Assembly: GCF_002976435.1 (NCBI RefSeq)
Contig: NZ_PUGF01000005.1
Coordinates: 1-64,000 of the forward strand
DNA: 64,000 nucleotides
Reading direction: 5' to 3'
Origin: Solimicrobium silvestre
GTDB taxonomy: Bacteria > Pseudomonadota > Gammaproteobacteria > Burkholderiales > Burkholderiaceae_D
The notes below the pieces were generated by a model. The model was not told the origin of the DNA. It saw nothing but the letters and a program-made list of their open reading frames with translations, and ran no database searches. This document shows, in pieces, positions 1 to 8,760 of this stretch. A program made the translations under genes and the position numbers. The stretch's first letter is position 1. Each line of letters opens with the position of its first letter.

Positions 1-140
1 AACGTAAGTCCATAGTATTGGCTGTATTCCAGGTCATAATGGCGGCTCCGATTGGACATCATTCTTGATGCCCAATAGTGTTACCTATGTCCTGATACAG
101 GTGTTACCCATGTCTCACGTCTATACACCCCCCAAATAAA
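1..140 (-). mobile_element. Probable terminus of an insertion sequence, cut by the window edge
   Basis: Two near-identical 14-base direct repeats (gtgttaccYatgtc) lie at 78-91 and 101-114, 23 bases apart. Such tandem subterminal repeats are typical of transposase binding sites at insertion sequence ends. On the minus strand an open frame starts at 62 or 59 (ATG ATG) and runs off the left edge after about 20 codons, which would fit the start of a transposase. The family cannot be fixed from so little sequence; an IS481-like element is a guess. The ubiH stop codon at 150 lies just outside. Confidence 0.35.
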
Positions 141-149
141 TCCGAAGGT

Positions 150-1313
150 TTATCGCCGTCCAAACATCATCTGCTGTGCCAGCCAATGTTGTGCTGGCGC
201 GAATAAATCAATTAAGCCCAAACCTGCGCCTAACAAGGTTTGCTTTGCGCTGCCGTCGGGTGCGCTAGCGAAAACTTGTGCCATTTGATCTGTTAAATGT
301 ATGGTGCTGTTGCGGTCAGCTAGTCGCGTCTGGAAAAAATCTTGCAGCGCAGTTGGCGCGGTCGATTTGCTGAGAAATTGAGCGAGTTGAAATGCGTCGC
401 GTAAGCCTAAATTTAATCCTTGGCCGGCGACCGGGTGCAAGGTTTGTGCGGCGTTGCCGATGCTGATGGTTCGTCCCGTTGGTGCGCTGGTTTGAGCATT
501 CAACCCCAGCGGGAAAGCGCTGCGCGGACTGCTGCTGATAAAGCGGCCCAGGCGTTCGCCAAAAGTGGTTTGTAATTCAGCTAAAAACGCCGCGTCACTC
601 AATATTATTAATCTTGCGGCGTGTTCTGGGCGGACGCACCAGACTAAGGCGTAGCCATCTTCTTGCGGTAACAGTGCTAACGGGCCTTGCTCTGTGAAGC
701 GTTCAAAGGCTCGAGCAGCAATTGGTGAGCTCGTTGTTACGTGAGCGATGAGCGCGGTTTGCTGGTAATCATGGTGTCTGATTTGCGGTGCTTGTTCGCC
801 AAATAAGCCGCCTTCGGCTTGCACTACAATCTTGGCGTCGATTATCCGTTGATCTTCTAAAATGATTTGTGCGTGGTTTTCTGTTTGCGTGATTGTGCTG
901 ACTTTGGCTGGGCGTAAAAATGTGAGTTCAGGATGTTGATTTAGAGCGGTTGTCAGTGGCTGGAGGATGTTGGCGTAGCGGGCTACATAGCCTAATGCGG
1001 GGACTTTTTGGTCTTTGCAGTCGATGACGGTGCGGCCAAAGTGCCCGCGTCTGGATACGTGGATTTGATGTATTTCTGTGGCTTTGATGGGCCAGGCTGA
1101 GGCTGCTTGCAGGATTTGCTGGCTGCCGTAGGAGAGGGCAATTGTGCGTTGATCTGCTGCGGCTTGTTCTTGGGTTTTGGCGTCGATTAATACTAGGTTT
1201 GATGCGGGGATACCGCGCTTTATTAGTAGTAGGGCGAGGGTTTGGCCTACTGGGCCTGCGCCGCATATGGCTATGTCGAATTTTGGCATCATTTTAGTTT
1301 GATCGTGATTCAA
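150..1313 (-). CDS. ubiH: UbiH/UbiF-family FAD-dependent hydroxylase (ubiquinone biosynthesis)
   Basis: This 387-residue protein belongs to the aromatic-ring hydroxylases that add oxygen to the ubiquinone ring, using FAD and NAD(P)H with O2. The N-terminus has the dinucleotide-binding GAGPVG motif near residues 18-23. The second FAD motif, GNAAQTLHPVAGQGLNLGLRD, lies near residue 290-310 and is diagnostic for the UbiH/COQ6 family. Whether it acts at C6, C4 or C5 cannot be told from sequence alone. The start could also be one of the internal ATGs at residues 8-9. In E. coli pepP and ubiH are adjacent; here they keep that order but a repeat element of about 350 bp separates them, so co-transcription may be weakened. 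Confidence 0.88.
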   Translation of the reverse strand: MNHDQTKMMPKFDIAICGAGPVGQTLALLLIKRGIPASNLVLIDAKTQEQAAADQRTIALSYGSQQILQAASAWPIKATEIHQIHVSRRGHFGRTVIDCKDQKVPALGYVARYANILQPLTTALNQHPELTFLRPAKVSTITQTENHAQIILEDQRIIDAKIVVQAEGGLFGEQAPQIRHHDYQQTALIAHVTTSSPIAARAFERFTEQGPLALLPQEDGYALVWCVRPEHAARLIILSDAAFLAELQTTFGERLGRFISSSPRSAFPLGLNAQTSAPTGRTISIGNAAQTLHPVAGQGLNLGLRDAFQLAQFLSKSTAPTALQDFFQTRLADRNSTIHLTDQMAQVFASAPDGSAKQTLLGAGLGLIDLFAPAQHWLAQQMMFGRR

Positions 1314-1340
1314 TCTCTGATTTACAGTAATTCATTGAGT

Positions 1341-1600
1341 CGTCATTCTCGCGTAGGCGGGAATCCAGTCGGTCTTAAATTAACTATTTTAGTAAATTTA
1401 AGGCATGGGGTCGGGGGGGGCGACAGCCAGTTACCTTTTTTGCGTCGCCAAAAAAGGTAACCCAAAAAAGGCGACCACGCTATTTCGGAAACCCCGATTT
1501 TTCTAAGAAAAAAAGGGAAAAGTTCGAAACTCGCTGCGCTCAGACAGCGAACCTTTCTGATCCTTTTTTCCTTAGAAAAACCGGCCGAACTAGAAGTGGC
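1341..1600. repeat. Composite intergenic repeat region with three hairpins
   Basis: The 352-base pepP-ubiH spacer holds no gene. It contains a REP-like imperfect inverted repeat at 1345-1364 (attctcgc, loop gtag, gcgggaat), a perfect 11-bp stem with an 8-base loop at 1431-1460 (ttacctttttt / aaaaaaggtaa), and an imperfect 19-bp stem formed by 1498-1517 and 1562-1580 (ccttttttccttagaaaaa on the right). Inside the last one is a smaller stem, tcgctg (1531-1536) with cagcga (1545-1550). Elements of this look are dispersed in many beta- and gammaproteobacterial genomes. Copy number cannot be judged from one window. Confidence 0.6.
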
Positions 1601-1665
1601 GGTAAGTCAAAAGCAACTTCAACAACAACTTCAAGGTCAAAACCTAAAACCTCAACCAGCACGGT

Positions 1666-3018
1666 TTACTTTCTACGCATAACTTCTTCAATTTCCGCCA
1701 CCGTTTTAGGTGTATCGCGGCTTAGATTGAGAGGGCCATTTTCGGTGATGATGATGTCGTCTTCAATGCGTATTCCGATGTTCCAAAATTGCTCTGGCAC
1801 GCCTTCAGCAGGACGCACGTAGATGCCGGGTTCGATGGTGATAGCCATGCCTGCTTGTAATTGGCGGTAGGGTTTTTCTTCGGTTCCGTTTTGGGCTGTG
1901 GTTACGCGGTAGTTGCCGACGTCGTGTACGTCCATGCCTATCCAGTGGCCGGTGCCGTGCATGTAGAACTGGCGGTAGGCGTTGCTGCTGATCGCGTCTT
2001 CTAGCGAGCCGACTTTATTTTTGTCTAATAAACCGGTGTCTAGCATGCCTTGGGTTAGCACTTGAATAGCAGCGTTGTGGCCGTCGATATAGCGTGCGCC
2101 GATTTTGGCGTGGGCTAGGGCTGCGGATTGGGCGGCTAGGACTAGTTCGTATAAGGTTTTTTGTGGCGCGTTGAATTTTCCGTTGGCGGGAAAGGTGCGG
2201 GTTACGTCGGATGCGTAGCTGTCGAATTCGCAGCCGGCATCAATTAAAATTAAATCGCCGTCGGTGATTTTTGCGTTGTTGGCGCTGTAATGTAAAACGC
2301 AGGCGTTCGCACCAGTGGCGACGATGGAACCGTAGGCTGGTGACTGGGAGCCTTGACGACGGAATTCGTGCAGCAGTTCGGCTTCTAATTCATATTCAAA
2401 TAAACCGGGTAGGGTGATCTGCATGGCGCGTTGATGCGCAACGGCAGAAATGCTGGCGGCGCGCTGCATTAAGGCGATTTCGCTGGCGTCTTTGATTAGC
2501 CGCATTTCGTTTAATAGTGCATGCAGGTCGGTACTTTTTTGTGGCGCTAACACGCCGCTTCTGGCGCGACCTCGCACGGTATTGATGCTGCGTTGCAGTT
2601 GTGTATCTAACTGGTTGTTGTAGCCTTGAGTGTGGAAAATGGTAGGCGCGTCAGCTAATAAATTGGCTAATTGCTGTTCCAGTTCTTCAATTGGATACGC
2701 TGCGTCAAAACCAAAATGTGCTTGTGCCGCTTGCGGGCCGTAGCGAAAGCCATCCCAGATTTCACGTTCAAGATTTTTTTCTCTGCAGAATAAAATACTT
2801 TGTTGGGTTTTTCCTGCTACTAAAACTACTACCGCTTCCGGTTCGGTGAAGCCGGTTAAATAATAAAAATAACTGTCATGCCGAAACGGAAAAAAACAAT
2901 CGCTATTGCGGGTCATTTCCGGTGCCGTGGCGAGAATGGCTACTCCGCCGCCTTGGGCTTGCATCTGAGCGAGTAAGCTGGCACGACGATCAAGGTAAGA
3001 TTTAAATGTGGAATTCAT
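1666..3018 (-). CDS. pepP: Xaa-Pro aminopeptidase (aminopeptidase P)
   Basis: Cytosolic metallopeptidase that removes the N-terminal residue from peptides with proline in second position. At 450 residues it matches the E. coli enzyme in length and domain order: an N-terminal AMP_N domain (about 1-140) and a pita-bread M24 catalytic domain. The dinuclear metal ligands are visible as Asp260, Asp271, His354 (HGTGHWIG), Glu396 (EPGIY) and Glu419 (RIEDD). The start lies 10 bases after the murU stop, so it is probably co-transcribed with amgK-murU. The ATG at 3018 gives the expected N-terminus. Confidence 0.95.
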   Translation of the reverse strand: MNSTFKSYLDRRASLLAQMQAQGGGVAILATAPEMTRNSDCFFPFRHDSYFYYLTGFTEPEAVVVLVAGKTQQSILFCREKNLEREIWDGFRYGPQAAQAHFGFDAAYPIEELEQQLANLLADAPTIFHTQGYNNQLDTQLQRSINTVRGRARSGVLAPQKSTDLHALLNEMRLIKDASEIALMQRAASISAVAHQRAMQITLPGLFEYELEAELLHEFRRQGSQSPAYGSIVATGANACVLHYSANNAKITDGDLILIDAGCEFDSYASDVTRTFPANGKFNAPQKTLYELVLAAQSAALAHAKIGARYIDGHNAAIQVLTQGMLDTGLLDKNKVGSLEDAISSNAYRQFYMHGTGHWIGMDVHDVGNYRVTTAQNGTEEKPYRQLQAGMAITIEPGIYVRPAEGVPEQFWNIGIRIEDDIIITENGPLNLSRDTPKTVAEIEEVMRRK

Positions 3019-3028
3019 TCTGGGTTTC

Positions 3029-3757
3029 TTATGATGGAAGCGTCATGCTTGATGATGTTAGTGGGGTGTTCAATTCGGCCAGCCGTTCCGGTGTGCCAAC
3101 GTCAGTCCATGCGCAGTGAACGACTTCGCCTCCAAGTTGGCCGCGGTCAGCATAGTCACGGAATAGGCTGACTAATTTAGCCGATGTGCCAGGCTCAATC
3201 GAGGCAAACATTTCCGGGCGATATACGCCTATGCCTGAAAAAGTGGCGCGTGGTTCGCCTTCATTCGACAACCCCAATAGGTTCACTGCAAAGTCCCCGT
3301 TTGGATGATGCCGCGGATTTTTTACCATGTAAAGCCAGGCAATATCGCGTTTGTCGATAGGATGCGGATTGCCCCACATGTCGTTATCTTCCAGCGTGTT
3401 CAGACATTCGGAAAAGTCAAAGTGCGGGCAGTAAATATCGGCAGCTACCGCAACAAAGGGTTGGTCGCCTAATAGGTGTAGTGCATTGGCAATCCCGCCG
3501 GCGGTTTCTAGCGCGGTGGTTTCCGGCGAATAGCTGATTTGAGCGCCGAATTGACTGCCATCGCCTAGGGTTTTTTCTATCATGTCGCCTAAATAGGCAT
3601 GGTTAATCACAATCTCGCTAATGCCGGCTTTGACTAAATTTAAAATGTGCCAGACGATTAATGGTCTGCCACGCACTTTCAGAAGCGGCTTCGGACAATG
3701 TTCAGTCAGCGGCATCATGCGCACGCCGCGTCCTGCGGCTAGTAATATGGCTTTCAT
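3029..3757 (-). CDS. murU: N-acetylmuramate alpha-1-phosphate uridylyltransferase
   Basis: MurU turns MurNAc-1-phosphate and UTP into UDP-MurNAc, in the recycling shortcut that bypasses de novo synthesis and so bypasses fosfomycin. The 242-residue sequence opens with the nucleotidyltransferase signature AILLAAGRGVRMMPLT (residues 3-18), followed by CPKPLLKVRGRPLI with the conserved lysine. A metal-binding Asp lies in VAAADIYCP near residue 110. It follows amgK with a 1-base TAATG overlap, the translationally coupled pair known from Pseudomonas and other non-enteric bacteria. That pairing supports MurU over a general sugar nucleotidyltransferase. Confidence 0.92.
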   Translation of the reverse strand: MKAILLAAGRGVRMMPLTEHCPKPLLKVRGRPLIVWHILNLVKAGISEIVINHAYLGDMIEKTLGDGSQFGAQISYSPETTALETAGGIANALHLLGDQPFVAVAADIYCPHFDFSECLNTLEDNDMWGNPHPIDKRDIAWLYMVKNPRHHPNGDFAVNLLGLSNEGEPRATFSGIGVYRPEMFASIEPGTSAKLVSLFRDYADRGQLGGEVVHCAWTDVGTPERLAELNTPLTSSSMTLPS

Positions 3758-4812
3758 TAGAATGTGTAACCAACTTGCGGTGCGGTATCGGCTAATTCAT
3801 CCAATATTCGGAGTAGTGGAATTAAGGTGTTATAGCGTTGCGCTGTTTTGCGGACATACGACAACACTAGCGGTAAATCAGCCAGGTAGTTATCTTTGCC
3901 ATCGCGATAAGCCAGGCGGCTGAAAATACCAAGGATTTTTAAATGACGTTGCAAGCCCATAAATTCAAAATCACGATAAAAGCTATCAATGTCGGTGCTG
4001 ATTGGTAGGCCAGCGTGACGGGCGCGTTCCCAGTAGCGGATTGCCCAATCTAATACTTGCTCTTCATCCCATTCAATATAGGCGTCACGCAACAGCGATA
4101 CGATGTCGTAAGTAATCGGGCCGTATAGCGCGCCCTGAAAATCTAACACGCCGGGATTACCTTCTTTCATTACCATCAAGTTACGTGAATGGTAATCACG
4201 ATGCACATAGACTTGCGGCTGTGCCATCGTGTTGGCTAAAATTTGTTCAAATACCTTATCCAAGCTGGCTTGTTGTGTTGGCGTTAAAGTGGCGCCCAGA
4301 TGTTTGCCGATATACCATTCAGGGAATAGCATCAGCTCCTTAAGTTGCATAGCACGGTCGTATTCAGGCAATACCTCGGGCTGACTATGTAGCTGAATTT
4401 GCACTAAGCTATCAATTGCATCCATGTATAATTTTTGTGCCGTGTCCTGGTTCAGCAAGTGGGAATACATCACTGTGCCCAGATCGCTCAACAGCAAAAA
4501 ACCATGCTCAGGATGGCTGGCTAAAATGTGCGGAACGGTTACTCCTGTGTCACCAAACAGTTGCGCAATGTGGATAAAAGGTCGGACATCTTCTTGTGGC
4601 GGCGGCGCATCCATCAAGATATAACTTTTGCCTAAGGCGTCATTAATGCGGAAATAACGCCTGAAACTGGCATCCGTAGAAGCCGGGCGCATCGTTGTTG
4701 TCAATAGTGGAAACTCAGAAAGAGTGGCTATCCAGTCAACTAATAACGCCAATCTTGGGTCTGAATTGGTGGTGGCTGGGCTGGTAATTTGCTTATTTTT
4801 AGAGGAAGTCAT
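3757..4812 (-). CDS. amgK: N-acetylmuramate/N-acetylglucosamine anomeric kinase
   Basis: AmgK phosphorylates MurNAc and GlcNAc at the anomeric position during peptidoglycan recycling; its product is used by the overlapping murU. The protein has the aminoglycoside-phosphotransferase fold. The catalytic loop HRDYHSRNLMV and the metal-binding LDFQGALYGPITYDIVSLLRD segment are both present. I take the ATG at 4812 (351 residues, MTSSKNKQ) as the start; an in-frame TTG at 4845 would add 11 residues but has no clear ribosome site. The gene diverges from lptD, an arrangement that puts wall recycling next to LPS export. Confidence 0.9.
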   Translation of the reverse strand: MTSSKNKQITSPATTNSDPRLALLVDWIATLSEFPLLTTTMRPASTDASFRRYFRINDALGKSYILMDAPPPQEDVRPFIHIAQLFGDTGVTVPHILASHPEHGFLLLSDLGTVMYSHLLNQDTAQKLYMDAIDSLVQIQLHSQPEVLPEYDRAMQLKELMLFPEWYIGKHLGATLTPTQQASLDKVFEQILANTMAQPQVYVHRDYHSRNLMVMKEGNPGVLDFQGALYGPITYDIVSLLRDAYIEWDEEQVLDWAIRYWERARHAGLPISTDIDSFYRDFEFMGLQRHLKILGIFSRLAYRDGKDNYLADLPLVLSYVRKTAQRYNTLIPLLRILDELADTAPQVGYTF

Positions 4813-4860
4813 TGTGCAATTTGTATAATTCTGTTGAAGTTGCAAGGAAACGCACCGAGT

Positions 4861-4877
4861 TCCCCTATAATAGGGGA
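4861..4877 (+). promoter_or_regulatory. Palindrome carrying a consensus -10 box upstream of lptD
   Basis: The 17-base sequence tcccctataatagggga is a perfect inverted repeat around one central base. It contains TATAAT at 4866-4871, 38 bases before the lptD ATG. No good -35 box lies 16-18 bases upstream, so an activator or an extended element may be needed. Because the repeat embeds the -10 box it could be an operator; it sits in the 96-base spacer between divergent amgK and lptD. Confidence 0.5.
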
Positions 4878-4908
4878 CTTATTTTTTTAAAAACAGCCTA
4901 GCGTAGAC

Positions 4909-7314
4909 ATGCTTCATTTAATGCGTCGTAATCCCCTATTATCTCATTTGTCGCCGTCCATGCTTAGTAAAATGAGTTTGGCAGTGTTGGCGACGTTCTC
5001 AACACCACTTTATGCTGGAGACATCGCTACTGCCGCTGCCACGTCAACTGACGTCACAGACGTGAGCAGTGCTCCGGTTGATACGGAAGCTGTAGCTCAA
5101 CGTCCTGAAGATTCTAATAAAATCACGGCACGTGCCGAGCAAATGACTGGTCGTCCTGATCGAATTTTAAATTTTGACGGGCAAGTCGAAATAGTCCGCG
5201 GACCATCGACCCTCAATGCGGATACTGCCGAATACCATGCGATAGAAGATCTGGTCATGGCGCATGGCAATGTGCAGATGTTAAGAAATAAAGATTGTTA
5301 TAGTGGCGATACGTTTCAAATGCAGATGGACACTGGCTCAGGTTATTTGACCAATCCTGTGTATCAATTGGAAAAAAATAATGCTCGTGGTTTTGCAACC
5401 CGGATGGATTTTATAGATAAAGACCAATCCGTCGTTGAGCAGGGAGTGTATACAACCTGTGAGGGCACCAAACCGGACTGGTATTTACGTTCTTCCCGTT
5501 TGGATTTAGATACCGGGCGTGATGAAGGTGTTGCAACCAATGGTGTGGTGTTTTTTAAAGATGTACCTATTCTAGGCTCACCTTGGATGTCTTTCCCGAT
5601 CTCAGATGCACGTCGTTCTGGGGTGCTGCCGCCTGAATTTTCTTCAACGACAACCGGTGGCGCAGAGTTAACGGTTCCGTATTATTTTGATATTGCGCCT
5701 AATCGTGATGCAACAATATTTCCCAACTACATCTCTAAACGCGGTGAGCAATTGGGCGGAGAATTTCGTTATTTAGATTCAACTTATAGTGGTCTTCTAC
5801 ATGCTGAAATTACACCGCAAGATGCGGCAGATAATAATGACACACGTTATTCAATAAGTTATCTCCACAATCAAACACTGCTGCCGGGTTTGACGATGAG
5901 TTTGAATTACAACCGCGCTTCTGACGATAATTACGCGATTGACTATTCCCACTCAATTACTCAGAGTTCGCAACATTTATTGCCACAAATGTTCACTTTG
6001 GGATACGGCCAGTCATTTTGGAATGTCGGCTTAACGATGTTAAATTATCAGGTTTTACAAATTGCAGATGTTCCCCTTACGGATCAAATTCAAAAGCCTT
6101 ATCAAATTATGCCGCAATTGCTAGCCCATGCAGGCAAAATTAATGATTTTGGCGGTTTTGATTGGTCAATTGATACGCAATATACCAATTTTCGTAGTTC
6201 AACTGGAGAGGATAGTGAGCGATTTGTAGTGCAGCCGCAAATTTCATATCCAATCACCGGCACTTATTACTTTATTACCCCTAAATTTAGTTATCACTTA
6301 AGTGAATATCGTTTAGGAGAGACTTTGGCTACAAGTAGCAATTCGTCTGATCCTGTGTTATCGGTGCCGACCTTTTCACTGGATAGCGGTTTATATTTTG
6401 AGCGTGAGGCCAATCTGTTTGGACGTGATTTAACTCAAACCCTAGAGCCGCGTTTGTTTTATGTTAATACGCCATATCGTGATCAGACCAATGTTCCTAT
6501 ATTTGATACAGGTATAGCTGACATTAATTTTGCTCAGATTTTCACCGAAAATCGGTTTTCTGGACAAGATCGGGTTGGTGATGCGAATCAACTTACTGCG
6601 GCATTAATTACCCGCGCGATTGAAATGGATGGTCAGGAACGGATGCGGTTTGCCATAGCGCAACGTCTTAGTTTTTCACAGCCGTTAGTGACAGATACCA
6701 TAACCCCCTTTTACAGTACTACTATAATTGAAGGAAACAACTCGATTACTACAACCCATTCTTCTTTGCCTAGCAGATCAGATTTGATCTTTGCCGCAAG
6801 CGGTAAACTCACCAACACTCTGACGACAGATGCACTGTGGCAATATAGTCAAAGTCAGCAATCTACTGCACAGCTGACCTATGGTTTTAAATGGCAGCCA
6901 GCACCGATGCAGGTAATAAATGCCGAATATCGATTTCAAAATATTAGTGAAGTTGATCCCGAAGGGATGAAGCAGATTGACGTGTCGGCACAGTGGCCAT
7001 TAGCACCGCGTTGGTATGGTGTGGCCAGAGCGAATTACTCGATACAAGACCGACGCATTCTGGATGGGCTAATTGGTTTTGAATACAAACAGGACTGCTG
7101 GATATTCCGCGCTGTAGCACAACGTTATCTGGTTCCATCTACGGTGGCTGAAATTACCTCAAGCTCGACAACATCGCTGTTTTTTCAGTTAGAGTTAAAC
7201 GGTTTGTCCAAAATTGGTACTAATCCGTTACAAGCGCTTAAGCGTAGTATTCCGGGCTATCAGCCAATTAATCAGCCAACTACTCAACCGGGTTATCAGC
7301 AAAACAATTTTTAA
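4909..7314 (+). CDS. lptD: LPS-assembly protein LptD
   Basis: LptD with the lipoprotein LptE forms the outer-membrane channel that inserts lipopolysaccharide into the outer leaflet. The 801-residue precursor starts with a long cleavable signal peptide ending about residue 36 (TPLYA-GD). An OstA/LptA-like N-terminal domain follows (about 65-180), then the LptD C-terminal beta-barrel. Cysteines are present near the start and end of the mature protein (NKDCYSG, TTCEGT, KQDCWIF), as needed for the interdomain disulphides. It is followed by surA, whose product assists LptD folding; lptD-surA-pdxA-rsmA is the usual proteobacterial order. Confidence 0.95.
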   Translation: MLHLMRRNPLLSHLSPSMLSKMSLAVLATFSTPLYAGDIATAAATSTDVTDVSSAPVDTEAVAQRPEDSNKITARAEQMTGRPDRILNFDGQVEIVRGPSTLNADTAEYHAIEDLVMAHGNVQMLRNKDCYSGDTFQMQMDTGSGYLTNPVYQLEKNNARGFATRMDFIDKDQSVVEQGVYTTCEGTKPDWYLRSSRLDLDTGRDEGVATNGVVFFKDVPILGSPWMSFPISDARRSGVLPPEFSSTTTGGAELTVPYYFDIAPNRDATIFPNYISKRGEQLGGEFRYLDSTYSGLLHAEITPQDAADNNDTRYSISYLHNQTLLPGLTMSLNYNRASDDNYAIDYSHSITQSSQHLLPQMFTLGYGQSFWNVGLTMLNYQVLQIADVPLTDQIQKPYQIMPQLLAHAGKINDFGGFDWSIDTQYTNFRSSTGEDSERFVVQPQISYPITGTYYFITPKFSYHLSEYRLGETLATSSNSSDPVLSVPTFSLDSGLYFEREANLFGRDLTQTLEPRLFYVNTPYRDQTNVPIFDTGIADINFAQIFTENRFSGQDRVGDANQLTAALITRAIEMDGQERMRFAIAQRLSFSQPLVTDTITPFYSTTIIEGNNSITTTHSSLPSRSDLIFAASGKLTNTLTTDALWQYSQSQQSTAQLTYGFKWQPAPMQVINAEYRFQNISEVDPEGMKQIDVSAQWPLAPRWYGVARANYSIQDRRILDGLIGFEYKQDCWIFRAVAQRYLVPSTVAEITSSSTTSLFFQLELNGLSKIGTNPLQALKRSIPGYQPINQPTTQPGYQQNNF

Positions 7315-7413
7315 CGCTTATATTTGAGAGCGTTTGTCGTAGCTTTACCTTAGTTTGCTATTATGTGTCACTTTTTTTATTCTTGAATTAATCAATATAC
7401 CAAAGTCCAGCTT

Positions 7414-8748
7414 ATGAAACGCATCATATTAATTGCCGCATTATGTGCTCTGGCGCAAACCAGCGTATTTGCGCAGGAAAAACTAAGCACCACTATTACT
7501 ACACCTAATGATCAATTGCCTTCCGTTGTGGTGAATGGGGTTGCGGTTGTGGTAAATGACGAAGTAATTACCAAGCAAGAATTGCAAGATCGTATTCGTA
7601 TGATTGAACAGCGCTTAAAAGCGCAGGGCGTGGCATTGCCGTCGCATGCTGAATTGCAAAAACAAGTCGTTGAACGAATGATTGTTGACCGCGCTCAACT
7701 GCAATTGGCACACGATAACGGTTTGCGGGTCGATGACATTATGCTGGACCGCGCAATGTTGCGGATGGCCGAACAAAATAAAATGACCTTGCAAAATTTC
7801 CGCAATCAAGTGGAAAAAGAAGGTACTTCCTACGCGCAATTTAGAGAGGGCGTACGCGATGATATTTTGCTACAACGAGTACGTGAACGTGAAGTCGATA
7901 GTAAGGTGCAAGTGTCCGAATCTGAAATCGACAATTATTTAGCTGCTCAAAAAGCCGATACGCAAAAAAATCAAGAAGTAGAGCTTTCCCATATTTTGAT
8001 TCGTATTCCAGAAAATGCAACGCCGGAAATGTTGGGCAAATTGCGGGCTCGTGCTGAAACTGTTTTGCAACAAGTTAAATCAGGTGGCGATTTTAGTAAA
8101 TTAGCCGCAACCTATTCCGATTCAGCGGAAGGCTTAAAAGGCGGTTCTTTAGGCTGGCGTGAACAAGATCGTTATCCGCAAGTGTTTATTGATGCCATTG
8201 CTAACTTAAAAGAGGGTCAATCAACTAATTTGATTAAAAGCGCAAATGGATTTCATATTCTAAAAGTAACTGGACGACGCACAGTAGATAAAAATGCTGA
8301 AGGAATTGCGCAAGCACATGTACGCCATATTTTGATCAAAATTACACCGACAGTCACTAAAGAGCAGGCTATTCATAAATTGGAAGAATTCAAACAGCGC
8401 TTAGAAAATAATGGCGCTAAATTTGAGGATTTAGCACAACAGTTTTCTAATGATTCTTCTGCCTCCAAAGGTGGTGATTTAGGCTGGTTGTATCCAGGTG
8501 ACGTACCTGAGTTTGATCCGGTAATTAATGGCTTAAAAGATGGTCAGATCAGTGACCCGGTGGAGTCTGCCAATGGTATGCACTTGTTGCAACTCCTGGG
8601 GCGTAAGAGCGATGAGGTTTCTCCGGAGCGTCAGCGTTTGTTGGCGCGTCAGGTGATACATGCGCGTAAATTGGATGAGGCAAGTTTGGACTGGGTGCGT
8701 CAATTGCGTGATCGTGCTTATGTGGAAATTCGCGCTGACGATAAATAA
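7414..8748 (+). CDS. surA: Periplasmic chaperone / peptidyl-prolyl isomerase SurA
   Basis: SurA escorts unfolded outer-membrane proteins, LptD among them, across the periplasm. The 444-residue precursor has a signal peptide (cut near SVFA-QE, residue 20), an N-terminal SurA chaperone domain (about 35-165), and two parvulin domains. These begin around HILIRIPENATPEM (near 195) and HILIKITPTV (near 308), each with the conserved GGDLGW/GGSLGW motif. The gene lies 99 bases after lptD in the same direction and 12 bases before pdxA. A long poly-T stretch in the lptD-surA gap is not preceded by a strong stem. Confidence 0.95.
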   Translation: MKRIILIAALCALAQTSVFAQEKLSTTITTPNDQLPSVVVNGVAVVVNDEVITKQELQDRIRMIEQRLKAQGVALPSHAELQKQVVERMIVDRAQLQLAHDNGLRVDDIMLDRAMLRMAEQNKMTLQNFRNQVEKEGTSYAQFREGVRDDILLQRVREREVDSKVQVSESEIDNYLAAQKADTQKNQEVELSHILIRIPENATPEMLGKLRARAETVLQQVKSGGDFSKLAATYSDSAEGLKGGSLGWREQDRYPQVFIDAIANLKEGQSTNLIKSANGFHILKVTGRRTVDKNAEGIAQAHVRHILIKITPTVTKEQAIHKLEEFKQRLENNGAKFEDLAQQFSNDSSASKGGDLGWLYPGDVPEFDPVINGLKDGQISDPVESANGMHLLQLLGRKSDEVSPERQRLLARQVIHARKLDEASLDWVRQLRDRAYVEIRADDK

Positions 8749-8760
8749 TTCTAAGTTGAT

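Noticed and set aside
7340-7400. T-run in the lptD-surA spacer as an intrinsic terminator
   Set aside because: The preceding sequence cannot form a stable GC-rich stem, and lptD-surA are expected to be co-transcribed.
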